Source: an uncultured beta proteobacterium (GTDB taxonomy: Bacteria; Pseudomonadota; Gammaproteobacteria; Burkholderiales; Burkholderiaceae_C). From it: a DNA stretch of 26,612 bases. The notes beneath the pieces are model-generated. The model was given only the letters and a program-made list of their open reading frames with translations. It was not told the origin of the DNA and ran no database searches. Positions 16,186 to 23,853 of the stretch are shown piece by piece; position 1 is the stretch's first letter; the number at the start of each line of letters is the position of its first letter. Location: assembly GCA_903859265.1 (NCBI GenBank), contig CAIOLZ010000100.1:1-26612 (forward strand), given 5' to 3'. The translations under genes and the position numbers were made by a program.

Positions 16186-16668
16186 ATGACGACCCACCAA
16201 CGCCCCGACATCAAGACATTCGCCAACCTCGAAGCCGCATTTGCGGGCGAATCCATGGCACACATCAAGTACCGCTATTTCGCCAAACTGGCCCGCGAGG
16301 CGGGTGACGAAGTCACGGCGCGCACCTTCGAAGAAACCGCCGATCAGGAAGTCATGCATGCCTTTGGCCATCTGGACTTGCTCTACCCCAAGGCCACCAT
16401 GACGCCGGCCAAAGCCCTGCAAATTGCCATCGACGGCGAAACCTATGAGTACACCGAGATGTACCCCGGTTTTCGCAAGACTGCCGAAGCTGAGGGCAAT
16501 GCTGCTGCGGTGGCCGAAATGGATGGGCAAATCGAAGAAAGTAAAGTACACGCTGCGCAATTCAAAGCGACACTGGAAAAGGCCCAGAAGCGCTTCGCTG
16601 CATTGGCCAAAGTGGAAGAGCGCCATGCCAACCATTACAGGCAACAGCTTGAGAAAATCAGCGGCTGA
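16186..16668 (+). CDS. Rubrerythrin-family diiron protein (no rubredoxin domain)
   Basis: This 160-residue ferritin-like four-helix protein has diiron-ligand candidates E22 (GESMAHIKYRYFA), E55 and H58 (DQEVMHAFGH), E88 and E91 (YEYTEMYPGF) and the C-terminal ExxH at 144-147 (EERHANHY). Rubrerythrins reduce hydrogen peroxide to water with electrons from rubredoxin. Classic members carry a C-terminal rubredoxin domain; here it is absent, and a separate rubredoxin gene follows 63 bases later. An AGGAG ribosome-binding site precedes ATG 16186. With the next two genes it forms a complete NAD(P)H-dependent peroxidase chain. Confidence 0.93.
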   Translation: MTTHQRPDIKTFANLEAAFAGESMAHIKYRYFAKLAREAGDEVTARTFEETADQEVMHAFGHLDLLYPKATMTPAKALQIAIDGETYEYTEMYPGFRKTAEAEGNAAAVAEMDGQIEESKVHAAQFKATLEKAQKRFAALAKVEERHANHYRQQLEKISG

Positions 16669-16731
16669 TTGATAAAACCCGAGCCAGATAAGCAACCCGA
16701 TACACCCTAATCTTTTGAAGTGAGCATCCCC

Positions 16732-16896
16732 ATGAAATCCTATATTTGCATCGTTTGCGGCTTTGTGTACAACGAGGTCGATGGCCGCCCTGAAGACGGC
16801 ATCGCTCCTGGCACTCTGTGGGCCGACGTACCGCAGAGCTGGGCCTGCCCGGATTGCGGCGTAGCCAAAGCAGACTTTGAACTCGTAGAAATCTGA
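16732..16896 (+). CDS. Rubredoxin
   Basis: This is a 54-residue protein with the iron-binding cysteines in two CxxC knuckles: CIVCG (C6, C9) and CPDCG (C39, C42). It also shows the conserved aromatic and EDGIAPGTLW...WACPDCG framework of rubredoxins. It carries single electrons in the cytoplasm, here most likely from the reductase encoded two bases downstream to the rubrerythrin encoded upstream. The length equals the standard single-domain rubredoxin. A GAAGTGAG stretch 9-16 bases upstream serves as a modest ribosome-binding site. Confidence 0.95.
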   Translation: MKSYICIVCGFVYNEVDGRPEDGIAPGTLWADVPQSWACPDCGVAKADFELVEI

Positions 16897-16898
16897 GC

Positions 16899-18107
16899 AT
16901 GGGCGCCCCCATTGTGGTGATTGGTGCCGGGCTTGCGGGCTGGACGACCGTCAGGGAGTTACGCAAACTCGACACCACTACGCCAGTGGTGGTGGTGAGC
17001 GCCGATAGCGCTGACTTCTACGCCAAGCCATCGCTGTCAAATGCATTTGCGCAAAAACGAACGCCTGCGCAACTCGTCAGTACACCAGCTGCCAAGATGG
17101 CCGAGACGCTGAACGTCACCCTCTTGGCAAACACAGTGGTCGTTGGCATCAACGTGCAAAGCCGGTCGATTTCCTTGCGCAAAGGCAGCGAGGCATCGGA
17201 GCTGGCCTATTCGCAACTCGTGATCGCAACCGGTGCCAAGCCGATCCGCGCGCCGATGACCGGCAACGCTACCGAACAGGTGCGGGTCGTAAATTCGCTC
17301 AATGATTTTGCGCAATTTCATGGCGTGCTTCAACCTGACGAGCCAGCGCCAGACACCGTCGCGCCAAAAACCGTCGTACTGATCGGCGCCGGCCTGATCG
17401 GCTGTGAATTTGCCAATGACTTGGTGCAAGCCGGACATCGGGTGCACGTCATTGACCCGGCGTCTCGCCCATTGGCACAGTTGCTCCCGCAAGATGCCGG
17501 GCTTGAGCTGCAGCAAGCCTTAACGGAACTCGGGGTCCACTGGCATTTCGGCACGACAGTGCAGGCGGTTGACCATGCCGGCGGCTTTAACGGCAAATCC
17601 GAAAGCGCTTTGACTGTCACCCTTTCAAACGGTGAGACGCTGGGCGCAGATACCGTGCTGAGCGCCATCGGTCTGCGCGCCGACATGGAATTGGCCGCCG
17701 CCGCGCAACTGGCTTGTGACCGCGGGATTCTCGTGGACGCCTACCTGCAAACCTCTGCTGCGCACATCTTCGCCCTGGGCGATTGCGCGCAATATGCTTC
17801 GGCCGGACAACGTACATTGCCCTACGTCATGCCCATCATGAATGCCGCGAAAGCGCTGGCTGCGAACTTGACCGCAAACCGTACGGCGCTGGTATTCCCG
17901 TTAATGCCTGTATCCATCAAAACACCTGCGCTCGCGGTTGTCGTCGCGGCGCCGCATCCCGCCCTGCCCGGCCAATGGGCCGCCGATCCGGCCGGTGAAT
18001 CAGGCGTGTGGCGCTTTATGGACGAAAGTGATGCACAACGGGGCTTTGTCCTGACCGGCAAACAAACCGCACGGCGCATGGAATTGTCCAAAACCACCGT
18101 GCTCTGA
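16899..18107 (+). CDS. FAD-dependent rubredoxin reductase
   Basis: This 402-residue flavoprotein of the pyridine-nucleotide-disulfide oxidoreductase class lacks redox cysteines. Features are an N-terminal FAD site VVIGAGLAGWTTVREL (6-21), FYAKPSLSN near residue 45, LVIATGAKPIR, a second Rossmann motif VVLIGAGLIGCEFANDL (about 161-177) and the flavin-binding IFALGDCAQY. It resembles AlkT/NorW-type rubredoxin-NAD(P)+ reductases and ends with a C-terminal domain like that seen in rubredoxin reductases. It starts two bases after the rubredoxin stop, strongly implying co-translation, and would pass electrons from NAD(P)H to rubredoxin. Confidence 0.9.
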   Translation: MGAPIVVIGAGLAGWTTVRELRKLDTTTPVVVVSADSADFYAKPSLSNAFAQKRTPAQLVSTPAAKMAETLNVTLLANTVVVGINVQSRSISLRKGSEASELAYSQLVIATGAKPIRAPMTGNATEQVRVVNSLNDFAQFHGVLQPDEPAPDTVAPKTVVLIGAGLIGCEFANDLVQAGHRVHVIDPASRPLAQLLPQDAGLELQQALTELGVHWHFGTTVQAVDHAGGFNGKSESALTVTLSNGETLGADTVLSAIGLRADMELAAAAQLACDRGILVDAYLQTSAAHIFALGDCAQYASAGQRTLPYVMPIMNAAKALAANLTANRTALVFPLMPVSIKTPALAVVVAAPHPALPGQWAADPAGESGVWRFMDESDAQRGFVLTGKQTARRMELSKTTVL

Positions 18108-18171
18108 GCGGCGGGTCCGGCCCGAAGCATCGGGGTCTACAATCCAAAGCCCAAGAATCCGAGGACAGACA

Positions 18172-20532
18172 ATGACCCAAGAATCGTCCGGCACTGCCGC
18201 GGCAGTCGGCTCGTCGAACACGCCTGAAAAACGTGCCGAGTTGCGGCGCGCTGCGCTCGAATACCACGAGTTTCCGACCCCCGGCAAGATTGCGATTGCC
18301 GCCACCAAACAGCTGATCAACCAGCATGATCTGGCACTTGCCTATTCGCCAGGCGTGGCTGCGCCCTGCGAGGAAATTGTCAAGGACCCGAACAACGCGT
18401 TCAAATACACCAGCCGCGGCAACCTCGTGGCCGTGATTACCAACGGCACTGCTGTGCTGGGTCTGGGCGACATTGGTCCGCTGGCAGCCAAGCCGGTGAT
18501 GGAAGGAAAGGGCGTACTGTTCAAGAAGTTTGCGGGCATCGACGTTTTTGACATCGAAATCAACGAAAAGCACGACCTCGACAAACTCGTTGACATCATC
18601 GCCTCGCTCGAACCCACATTTGGCGGAATCAACCTCGAGGATATCAAGGCACCCGACTGCTTTTATGTCGAGCGCAAGCTGCGCGAGCGCATGAAAATCC
18701 CGGTCTTTCATGACGACCAGCACGGCACGGCCATCGTCGTAGGTGCTGCGCTGCTGAACGGGCTTAAAGTCGTTGGCAAAGATCCCAAGCACATCAAGCT
18801 GGTCACCTCCGGTGCAGGCGCTGCGGCCCTCGCTTGCCTGGGTTTGCTGGTCAAGCTCGGAATTCCGCGTGAAAATATTTTCGTCACCGATCTGGCAGGC
18901 GTTGTGTACGAAGGACGCACCGAGTTAATGGACGACGACAAAGCGTTTTTCGCCCAAAAAACCGATGCCCGCACCTTGCGCGACGTGATTGCAGGCGCTG
19001 ATGTCTTCCTGGGCCTGTCGGCCGGCGGCGTGCTTAAAGCAGATATGGTGAAAACCATGGCAGCCAGCCCGCTGATCTTCGCGCTGGCCAACCCGACTCC
19101 CGAAATATTGCCGGAAGAAGTCAAGGCCGTACGCGACGACGCCATCATGGCGACAGGGCGCACCGACTATCCCAATCAAGTCAACAACGTTTTGTGCTTC
19201 CCCTACATCTTCAGGGGCGCACTCGACGCCGGGGCATCGACCATTACCCTGGAAATGGAAATCGCTGCAGTCCACGCCATCGCTGACCTGGCGCAGGCCG
19301 AGCAAAGTGAAGTTGTGGCGGCTGCCTACGCCGGCGAACAATTGGCGTTTGGACCCGAATACCTGATCCCCAAGCCGTTTGATCCGCGCCTCATGATGAA
19401 AATCGCGCCGGCCGTCGCAAAAGCTGCCGCGGACAGCGGTGTGGCGTTGCGCCCGATAGCGGACATGGATGCCTACCGCGAGCGCCTGCAAAGCTTTGTT
19501 TATGCGTCTGGCACGACCATGAAGCCTATCTTCACCGCAGCCAAGAAGGCCCTGAAAAAGCGGGTCGCCTTTGCCGAAGGCGAAGACGAGCGCGTGCTGC
19601 GCGCCGCGCAAATCGTCGTGGATGAAGGCATCGCCTTGCCCACCCTGATCGGCAGGCCGGCGGTGATCGCCGAGCGCATTGAAAAGTTTGGACTTCGCCT
19701 GACAGAAGGCATAGATTACAACGTCGTCAACGTAGAGCAAGACCACCGCTACCGCGATTTCTGGCAGACCTACCACCAGATGGCGCAGCGCAAGGGCGTT
19801 ACCGTTCAAATCGCAAAAATAGAAATGCGCCGCCGCCTGACATTGATCGGCGCCATGTTGCTGCACAAAGGGGATGTGGACGGCATGATCTGCGGCACCT
19901 GGGGCCACACGGCGCTGCACTTGCAATATATCGATCAGGTCATTGGCAAACGTCTGGGAAATAACCAAAATTCCCAGCCGGACGTCCCAATCTATGCCTG
20001 CATGAACGGCCTGATGTTGCCGGGGCGCCAGGTTTTTCTGGTGGACACCCATGTTAACTACGACCCCACTGCGGAAGAACTGGCCCAGATCACCGTCATG
20101 GCTGCCGAAGAAATGAAGCGCTTCGGCTTCAAACCCAAAGTGGCGTTGCTGAGCCACTCCAGTTTTGGCAGCAGCAACGAACCCAGTGCTATCAAGATGC
20201 GCTGCACGCTGGAAATCTTGCGACGCACAGCACCCTGGCTGGACGTTGATGGTGAAATGCACGGTGACGTGGCACTCGACGGCGAAGCGCGCAAGGCGTT
20301 GATGCCCAACAGCACCCTGCAGGGAGATGCCAATTTGCTGGTGCTGCCCAACATCGATGCGGCCAATATTGCCTATAACCTGCTAAAGACAGCAGCTGGC
20401 GGCAACATCGCGATCGGGCCTGTTCTCCTTGGAGCCGCCAAACCGGTGCATGTTCTGACCGCAAGCACCACCGTTCGGAGAATTGTCAATATGACAGCCC
20501 TCACGGTAGCCGACGCCAATGCGGCGCGATAG
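18172..20532 (+). CDS. maeB: NADP-dependent malic enzyme with phosphotransacetylase-like domain
   Basis: This 786-residue bifunctional-looking protein decarboxylates malate to pyruvate with NADP+. The N-terminal malic domain (about 25-160, YSPGVAAPC, TNGTAVLGLGDIG) and NAD(P)-binding domain (about 165-400, DDQHGTAIV, SGAGAAALA) are followed by a phosphate-acetyltransferase-like domain (about 440-780). MaeB enzymes of about 760 residues share this architecture; the extra domain is generally regulatory, responding to acetyl-CoA. GAGGA before ATG 18172 is a good ribosome-binding site. It starts 64 bases after rubredoxin reductase, so it may be partly co-transcribed and could supply NADPH (inference). 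A clear terminator follows. Confidence 0.95.
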   Translation: MTQESSGTAAAVGSSNTPEKRAELRRAALEYHEFPTPGKIAIAATKQLINQHDLALAYSPGVAAPCEEIVKDPNNAFKYTSRGNLVAVITNGTAVLGLGDIGPLAAKPVMEGKGVLFKKFAGIDVFDIEINEKHDLDKLVDIIASLEPTFGGINLEDIKAPDCFYVERKLRERMKIPVFHDDQHGTAIVVGAALLNGLKVVGKDPKHIKLVTSGAGAAALACLGLLVKLGIPRENIFVTDLAGVVYEGRTELMDDDKAFFAQKTDARTLRDVIAGADVFLGLSAGGVLKADMVKTMAASPLIFALANPTPEILPEEVKAVRDDAIMATGRTDYPNQVNNVLCFPYIFRGALDAGASTITLEMEIAAVHAIADLAQAEQSEVVAAAYAGEQLAFGPEYLIPKPFDPRLMMKIAPAVAKAAADSGVALRPIADMDAYRERLQSFVYASGTTMKPIFTAAKKALKKRVAFAEGEDERVLRAAQIVVDEGIALPTLIGRPAVIAERIEKFGLRLTEGIDYNVVNVEQDHRYRDFWQTYHQMAQRKGVTVQIAKIEMRRRLTLIGAMLLHKGDVDGMICGTWGHTALHLQYIDQVIGKRLGNNQNSQPDVPIYACMNGLMLPGRQVFLVDTHVNYDPTAEELAQITVMAAEEMKRFGFKPKVALLSHSSFGSSNEPSAIKMRCTLEILRRTAPWLDVDGEMHGDVALDGEARKALMPNSTLQGDANLLVLPNIDAANIAYNLLKTAAGGNIAIGPVLLGAAKPVHVLTASTTVRRIVNMTALTVADANAAR

Positions 20533-20580
20533 GGCCGTCCGCGTCAGTTAGTTCTTACTTACTTGCTATTTTTTGTCGCT

Positions 20581-20617
20581 GGCCTTGCCCATTTTGTGGG
20601 CGAGGCCTTGCTTTTTT
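20581..20617 (+). terminator. Intrinsic terminator after maeB
   Basis: An 11-base stem (GGCCTTGCCCA paired with TGGGCGAGGCC, one G-T pair) with a five-base TTTTG loop is followed by TTGCTTTTTT. It lies 48 bases after the maeB stop and has the standard GC hairpin plus U-tract form. Confidence 0.9.
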
Positions 20618-21000
20618 ATGTCGAATAGGCGACACTTGCACCTCGGTTTTTCGGGTTTACCCGAAGTACTTTGGATGGGTAGGCGGACTTGGACAGTGGC
20701 TTTAGCGGATCTTGAAGGATTCTTAAAAGCCGAAAGGTACGGTTTGCGGTGCGTTGTAGGCTGTTGGAGTTATTGGTCGCCCTTTTGCGGTTTTTTTTGA
20801 TGCCGACGGGCGGCGCAAGGACCAAAGAACTTGCCAGTCAGCCCCCCGTTAGGACGCATCGTAGGGCGCGCAGTATCACCACAACATCGCGATGCCCTCC
20901 AATGAATCCGACACTTGTTACTGCTCGGACGATCACTACGTAACTATTCGCCAGATCGTGCGTTGAATTGTTTTTTGTACTTTGAGAAAGAGAATCGGGG
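20618..21000. other. Gene-poor stretch before the barstar-like gene
   Basis: No convincing gene was seen on either strand in these 383 bases. Short frames exist but lack family features, ribosome-binding sites or typical codon bias. A small TCGGG/CCCGA hairpin sits at 20651-20664 and a run of eight T at 20792-20799. The composition is more AT-rich and irregular than the flanking genes. Barstar genes often follow a secreted barnase-type ribonuclease; I could not find a recognisable remnant of one here. Confidence 0.5.
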
Positions 21001-21402
21001 ATGGATACACCACTTCGAACCGTAAGAACCAACATTGTTCAGTCCATCCGGGCCTTTCGGGTACCGGATTTGCAGGAAGCCGCCCAAGGTTTGGGGCACC
21101 ATTTTCTGTATGCCAATTTGGCTAACGCGCAAACCAAGCAGGACGTTTTGGACTTGATCGGTCAACAATTTTTTCTGGCAACACAAGGCGGCAAAAATTT
21201 TGACGCCTTGTATGACAGCATGACCGACCCGGTACACAAGTCCGGGCCACAGCCGGGCTTTATTGTTGTGCTGGAACACATCCCTGCCAACGCCAAGTTC
21301 GACAAAGAGGCGCGCGAGCAACTTCTGGACATCTTCCGCGATACGGCGGACTACTGGGGAGACCGGAAGATACCGTTTCGATGCTTCTATTCTTTTCTGT
21401 AG
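21001..21402 (+). CDS. Barstar-family protein (ribonuclease inhibitor-like)
   Basis: This 133-residue protein has the barstar-like core: an N-terminal helix region (PDLQEAAQGLGHHFLYANL), the family hallmark GGKNFDALYDSMTD (about 62-75) matching the GxNLDALWD-type signature, then a beta strand FIVVLEHIP and a helix AREQLLDIFRDTADYW. Barstars bind and block barnase-type ribonucleases in the cytoplasm. A purine-rich GAGAAAGAG precedes ATG 21001. No ribonuclease gene lies beside it in the window, so it may be an orphan immunity protein or inhibit an enzyme encoded elsewhere. Confidence 0.85.
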   Translation: MDTPLRTVRTNIVQSIRAFRVPDLQEAAQGLGHHFLYANLANAQTKQDVLDLIGQQFFLATQGGKNFDALYDSMTDPVHKSGPQPGFIVVLEHIPANAKFDKEAREQLLDIFRDTADYWGDRKIPFRCFYSFL

Positions 21403-21436
21403 CCCGTTCTGCACACACCAGCCAAGCAGAACGGGC
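21402..21436. repeat. 11-base perfect inverted repeat at the barstar stop codon
   Basis: GCCCGTTCTGC and GCAGAACGGGC flank a 13-base loop; the left arm begins at the last base of the barstar stop codon. The stem is perfect and GC-rich but no T-run follows, so it is not a classic intrinsic terminator. It could stabilise the mRNA 3' end or act as a protein-binding site. Confidence 0.6.
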
Positions 21437-21626
21437 GAACGAGGCTAACAGCAATTCTGATGTTGCAGCTACCGCCGCAAAAATCGAATTGACAACGGAG
21501 AGTGGCGAAAAAATGCCGACTGACAAGTTGTTGGACGTGTCGCCATTGGCGCTACGCATGAGCAGTCCTTTCAATGCGGGATATTGGTTGGCTGCCGCCT
21601 AACCACATTCTCCCGGTAGGTTCAGC
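21437..21626. other. Spacer between barstar and terminator
   Basis: No supported gene was found. A perfect TTGACA (21489-21494) has no matching -10 box at the right distance. A 29-codon frame (21513-21602) has only a distant GGAG and no recognisable features. Confidence 0.4.
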
Positions 21627-21660
21627 AAAAGGCCCGTCAGCGAAAGCTGGCGGGCCTTTT
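21627..21660. terminator. Bidirectional intrinsic terminator between barstar and rsmA
   Basis: A 15-base stem (AAAAGGCCCGTCAGC with GCTGGCGGGCCTTTT, one G-T pair) closed by a GAAA tetraloop carries A and T tracts on both flanks. It can therefore stop transcription from the barstar side (+) and from rsmA (-), whose stop codon is 90 bases away. Confidence 0.92.
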
Positions 21661-21749
21661 CTCATGAAACCGATCGTGCGTGAGGGGTCAGCATGGCCTG
21701 CAAACTTTGGGCATGAAAGAATCAGGCAACGGAATCGTCCGAGCCTGCG

Positions 21750-22526
21750 TCAACCCTGGGCTGCGATTTCCCGGGCAAGATGAAGATACTCGGCCACCGG
21801 GACTTCTTCGGCGCGTCGCTGGATATCGAAAGTGCCGGTGAAGTTTTTTTCGACCAGCCATTTTCCAAGGGTATGGCGCAGCAATTTGCGACGCTGGCTG
21901 AAAGCCACCTGCACCAGAGCGCTGAGCACCAGCGGGTCGATCGCTTCGGCATTCGCATGCGGCACCATGCGTACCACGGCACTGTCCACCCGCGGCGGCG
22001 GATCAAAGCTTTCGGGCGGGACGTGCAGCACATTTTCCATGGCATAGCGCCACTGAAGCATGACGCTCAAGCGGCCATAGTCTGACGTCGCAGGTCGGGC
22101 CACCATACGGTCCACCACTTCTTTTTGCAACATGAAGTGCTGGTCTTCAATGCAGTCCACAAAGCCGAGCAAATGGAAAAGAATGGGAGTGGATATGTTG
22201 TACGGCAGGTTGCCGACGACGCGCATCTTGTGTGGCGCGCCAGTACCGGCTGCGGGCAGCGTGTCGAATGCCACTTTCAGAACATCCGATTCGACCACCG
22301 TCAGATTTGGGTGGCTGCGCAGACGTTGTGCCAAGTCCCGGTCAAGCTCGATCACGGTCATATGGCCAACGCGCTCCACCAGCGGTTGCGTCAGGGCTGC
22401 CAGACCCGGGCCAATCTCGACTAGCATCTGACCCGGCCTGGGGTCGATGGCGCGCACGATAGCGTCAATAATTCCATGGTCCGACAAAAAGTGTTGTCCA
22501 AACCTTTTGCGCGCAATGTGCTTCAC
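21750..22526 (-). CDS. rsmA: 16S rRNA (adenine1518-N6/adenine1519-N6)-dimethyltransferase
   Basis: This 258-residue methyltransferase (KsgA) dimethylates two adjacent adenines near the 3' end of 16S rRNA during small-subunit maturation. It shows KRFGQHFLSD at the N-terminus, the SAM-binding EIGPGLAALT (37-46), ELD (60-62), the catalytic NLPY motif (106-109) and the C-terminal FSQRRKLLRHTL helix. GTG 22526 is chosen because MKHIARKRFGQHFL matches the family start; the frame extends further into surA. It begins four bases after the surA stop, implying coupling. In enterobacteria pdxA lies between surA and rsmA; here it is absent. Confidence 0.95.
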   Translation of the reverse strand: MKHIARKRFGQHFLSDHGIIDAIVRAIDPRPGQMLVEIGPGLAALTQPLVERVGHMTVIELDRDLAQRLRSHPNLTVVESDVLKVAFDTLPAAGTGAPHKMRVVGNLPYNISTPILFHLLGFVDCIEDQHFMLQKEVVDRMVARPATSDYGRLSVMLQWRYAMENVLHVPPESFDPPPRVDSAVVRMVPHANAEAIDPLVLSALVQVAFSQRRKLLRHTLGKWLVEKNFTGTFDIQRRAEEVPVAEYLHLAREIAAQG

Positions 22527-22530
22527 GACG

Positions 22531-23853
22531 CTATCCCGGCGGATCGCGCATTTCGACAAAGGCACGTTCGCGAATGTCTCTGGCCCAGTCGGCGTAGGCC
22601 TCGTCCAGTTTGGTTGCCTTCAGCATCGCACGCACTGATTCGCGCACTTCACGCGGGCTCAATTCGGTGCGCCGACGCTCCAGCAGCTGAATCAGGTGCA
22701 CGCCAAAGCGCGAGACCATGGGTGGTGATATTTCGCCATCGCGCAAACGGGCCAGGACTTCCTCAAACTCGGGCACGAAACTGCCCGGACTCGCCCATCC
22801 CAGGTCACCGCCCTGCGAGGCACTGCCGTCCTGGGAAAATTGGCGTGCAATGCTTTGAAAGTCATCCTTGCCGGAAACAATGCGCGCCCGGTAATCCGCC
22901 AGTCTCGCAAGCGCCGCGGTCTGGCTGAGGTCGGGGCCGGTACGCAGCAAAATATGGCGGGCGTGCGTCTGGACTACGGTCTGGGGCAGATTTGCCGGCA
23001 CACGTCGCTCCACGACCTTGAGGACGTGGAATCCGGCCGGTGAGCGCACCAGTTGCGCGATGCCCCCGACCGGGACAGTTCTTATCGCGTCGATAAACAG
23101 TGTCGGATAGCGGTCGCCGCGACGCAAACCCAACTGGCCGCCATTGTTTTTTTCGGCGGCGGAGAACTCTTTCACCAGTGCCGCGAAATCTTCACCGCCG
23201 CGTGCCCGCTCAAGTACTTGCCGGGCCTGGGCGCCGATGGCGTCGATCTCGGCGCTGCCGGCTTTTTCGGGCACTGCAAACAGGATCTGAGCGATGTTGA
23301 TGTCCTGCGTGAGCGGATCGTTGTTCTTGGACTGCTCTTCGCTGATGTAGCGGTCCACGTCCTGATCCGTCACCTTGATACGGTTTTCTACTTCGCGCTC
23401 GCGCAGGCGGGTGAGGGTCAATTGGTCGCGCAACTGCTTGCGGAACTCTTTGGAGTCCGTACCTTCCTTGGCCAAGCACAGGCGCAACTCATCCACACTG
23501 ATCTGGCTTTGTCGGGCAATCGACTCTTCGGCCTGATCAACCGCATAGTCCTCGATCTTGATGCCCATTTCAGCGGCTTGCTGCAGCTGGGCGCGCTCGT
23601 TGATCATGCGCTCCAGAACACCTTTGCGCAGTTCATCCGCGCTGGGCACGGGCTGCTTCTGGGCCTGCATTTGCGCGACCATGCGTAGCTGGGCTGCACC
23701 CAGCTCTGCGTTGGTGATGGGCTCCGAGTTCACCAGTGCAACAATGTAGTCCGCTTGGCTGACAGCTTGCGGCGACTGGGCGAAGGCGGGTAAAAGATGA
23801 AGTGCGAACATGGCCGCAGCCATGGAAACAAGCGCTCTGGGGTACATAGTCAT
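22531..23853 (-). CDS. surA: Periplasmic chaperone/peptidyl-prolyl isomerase SurA
   Basis: This 440-residue periplasmic chaperone assists folding of outer-membrane proteins, including LptD. A signal peptide (about 1-26, SMAAAMFALHLLPAFAQ) precedes the SurA N-terminal domain (VALVNSEPITNAEL onward). Two parvulin domains follow (about 170-275, beginning INIAQILFAVP, and about 290-395, beginning THARHILLRTG), then a C-terminal helix. ATG 23853 overlaps the lptD stop by one base (TGATG); a TTG just before it is less likely. It is the middle gene of lptD-surA-rsmA. Confidence 0.95.
   Translation of the reverse strand: MTMYPRALVSMAAAMFALHLLPAFAQSPQAVSQADYIVALVNSEPITNAELGAAQLRMVAQMQAQKQPVPSADELRKGVLERMINERAQLQQAAEMGIKIEDYAVDQAEESIARQSQISVDELRLCLAKEGTDSKEFRKQLRDQLTLTRLREREVENRIKVTDQDVDRYISEEQSKNNDPLTQDINIAQILFAVPEKAGSAEIDAIGAQARQVLERARGGEDFAALVKEFSAAEKNNGGQLGLRRGDRYPTLFIDAIRTVPVGGIAQLVRSPAGFHVLKVVERRVPANLPQTVVQTHARHILLRTGPDLSQTAALARLADYRARIVSGKDDFQSIARQFSQDGSASQGGDLGWASPGSFVPEFEEVLARLRDGEISPPMVSRFGVHLIQLLERRRTELSPREVRESVRAMLKATKLDEAYADWARDIRERAFVEMRDPPG

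Noticed and set aside
18925..20262. A 445-codon open frame on the - strand opposite maeB
   Set aside because: Antisense to a fully conserved MaeB; cysteine- and histidine-rich composition is typical of a shadow frame.
20573..20800. A 75-codon + frame after the maeB terminator region
   Set aside because: It overlaps the terminator hairpin, has no ribosome-binding site and no family resemblance.
20847..20943. GTTAGGA and ACGTAAC resembling integron attC ends
   Set aside because: The core sites are in the wrong relative order, there is no paired stem between them and no integrase is nearby.
21513..21602. A 29-codon small frame with GGAG 12 bases upstream
   Set aside because: Spacing is too long, there is no promoter -10 box after the nearby TTGACA, and the peptide has no recognisable feature.
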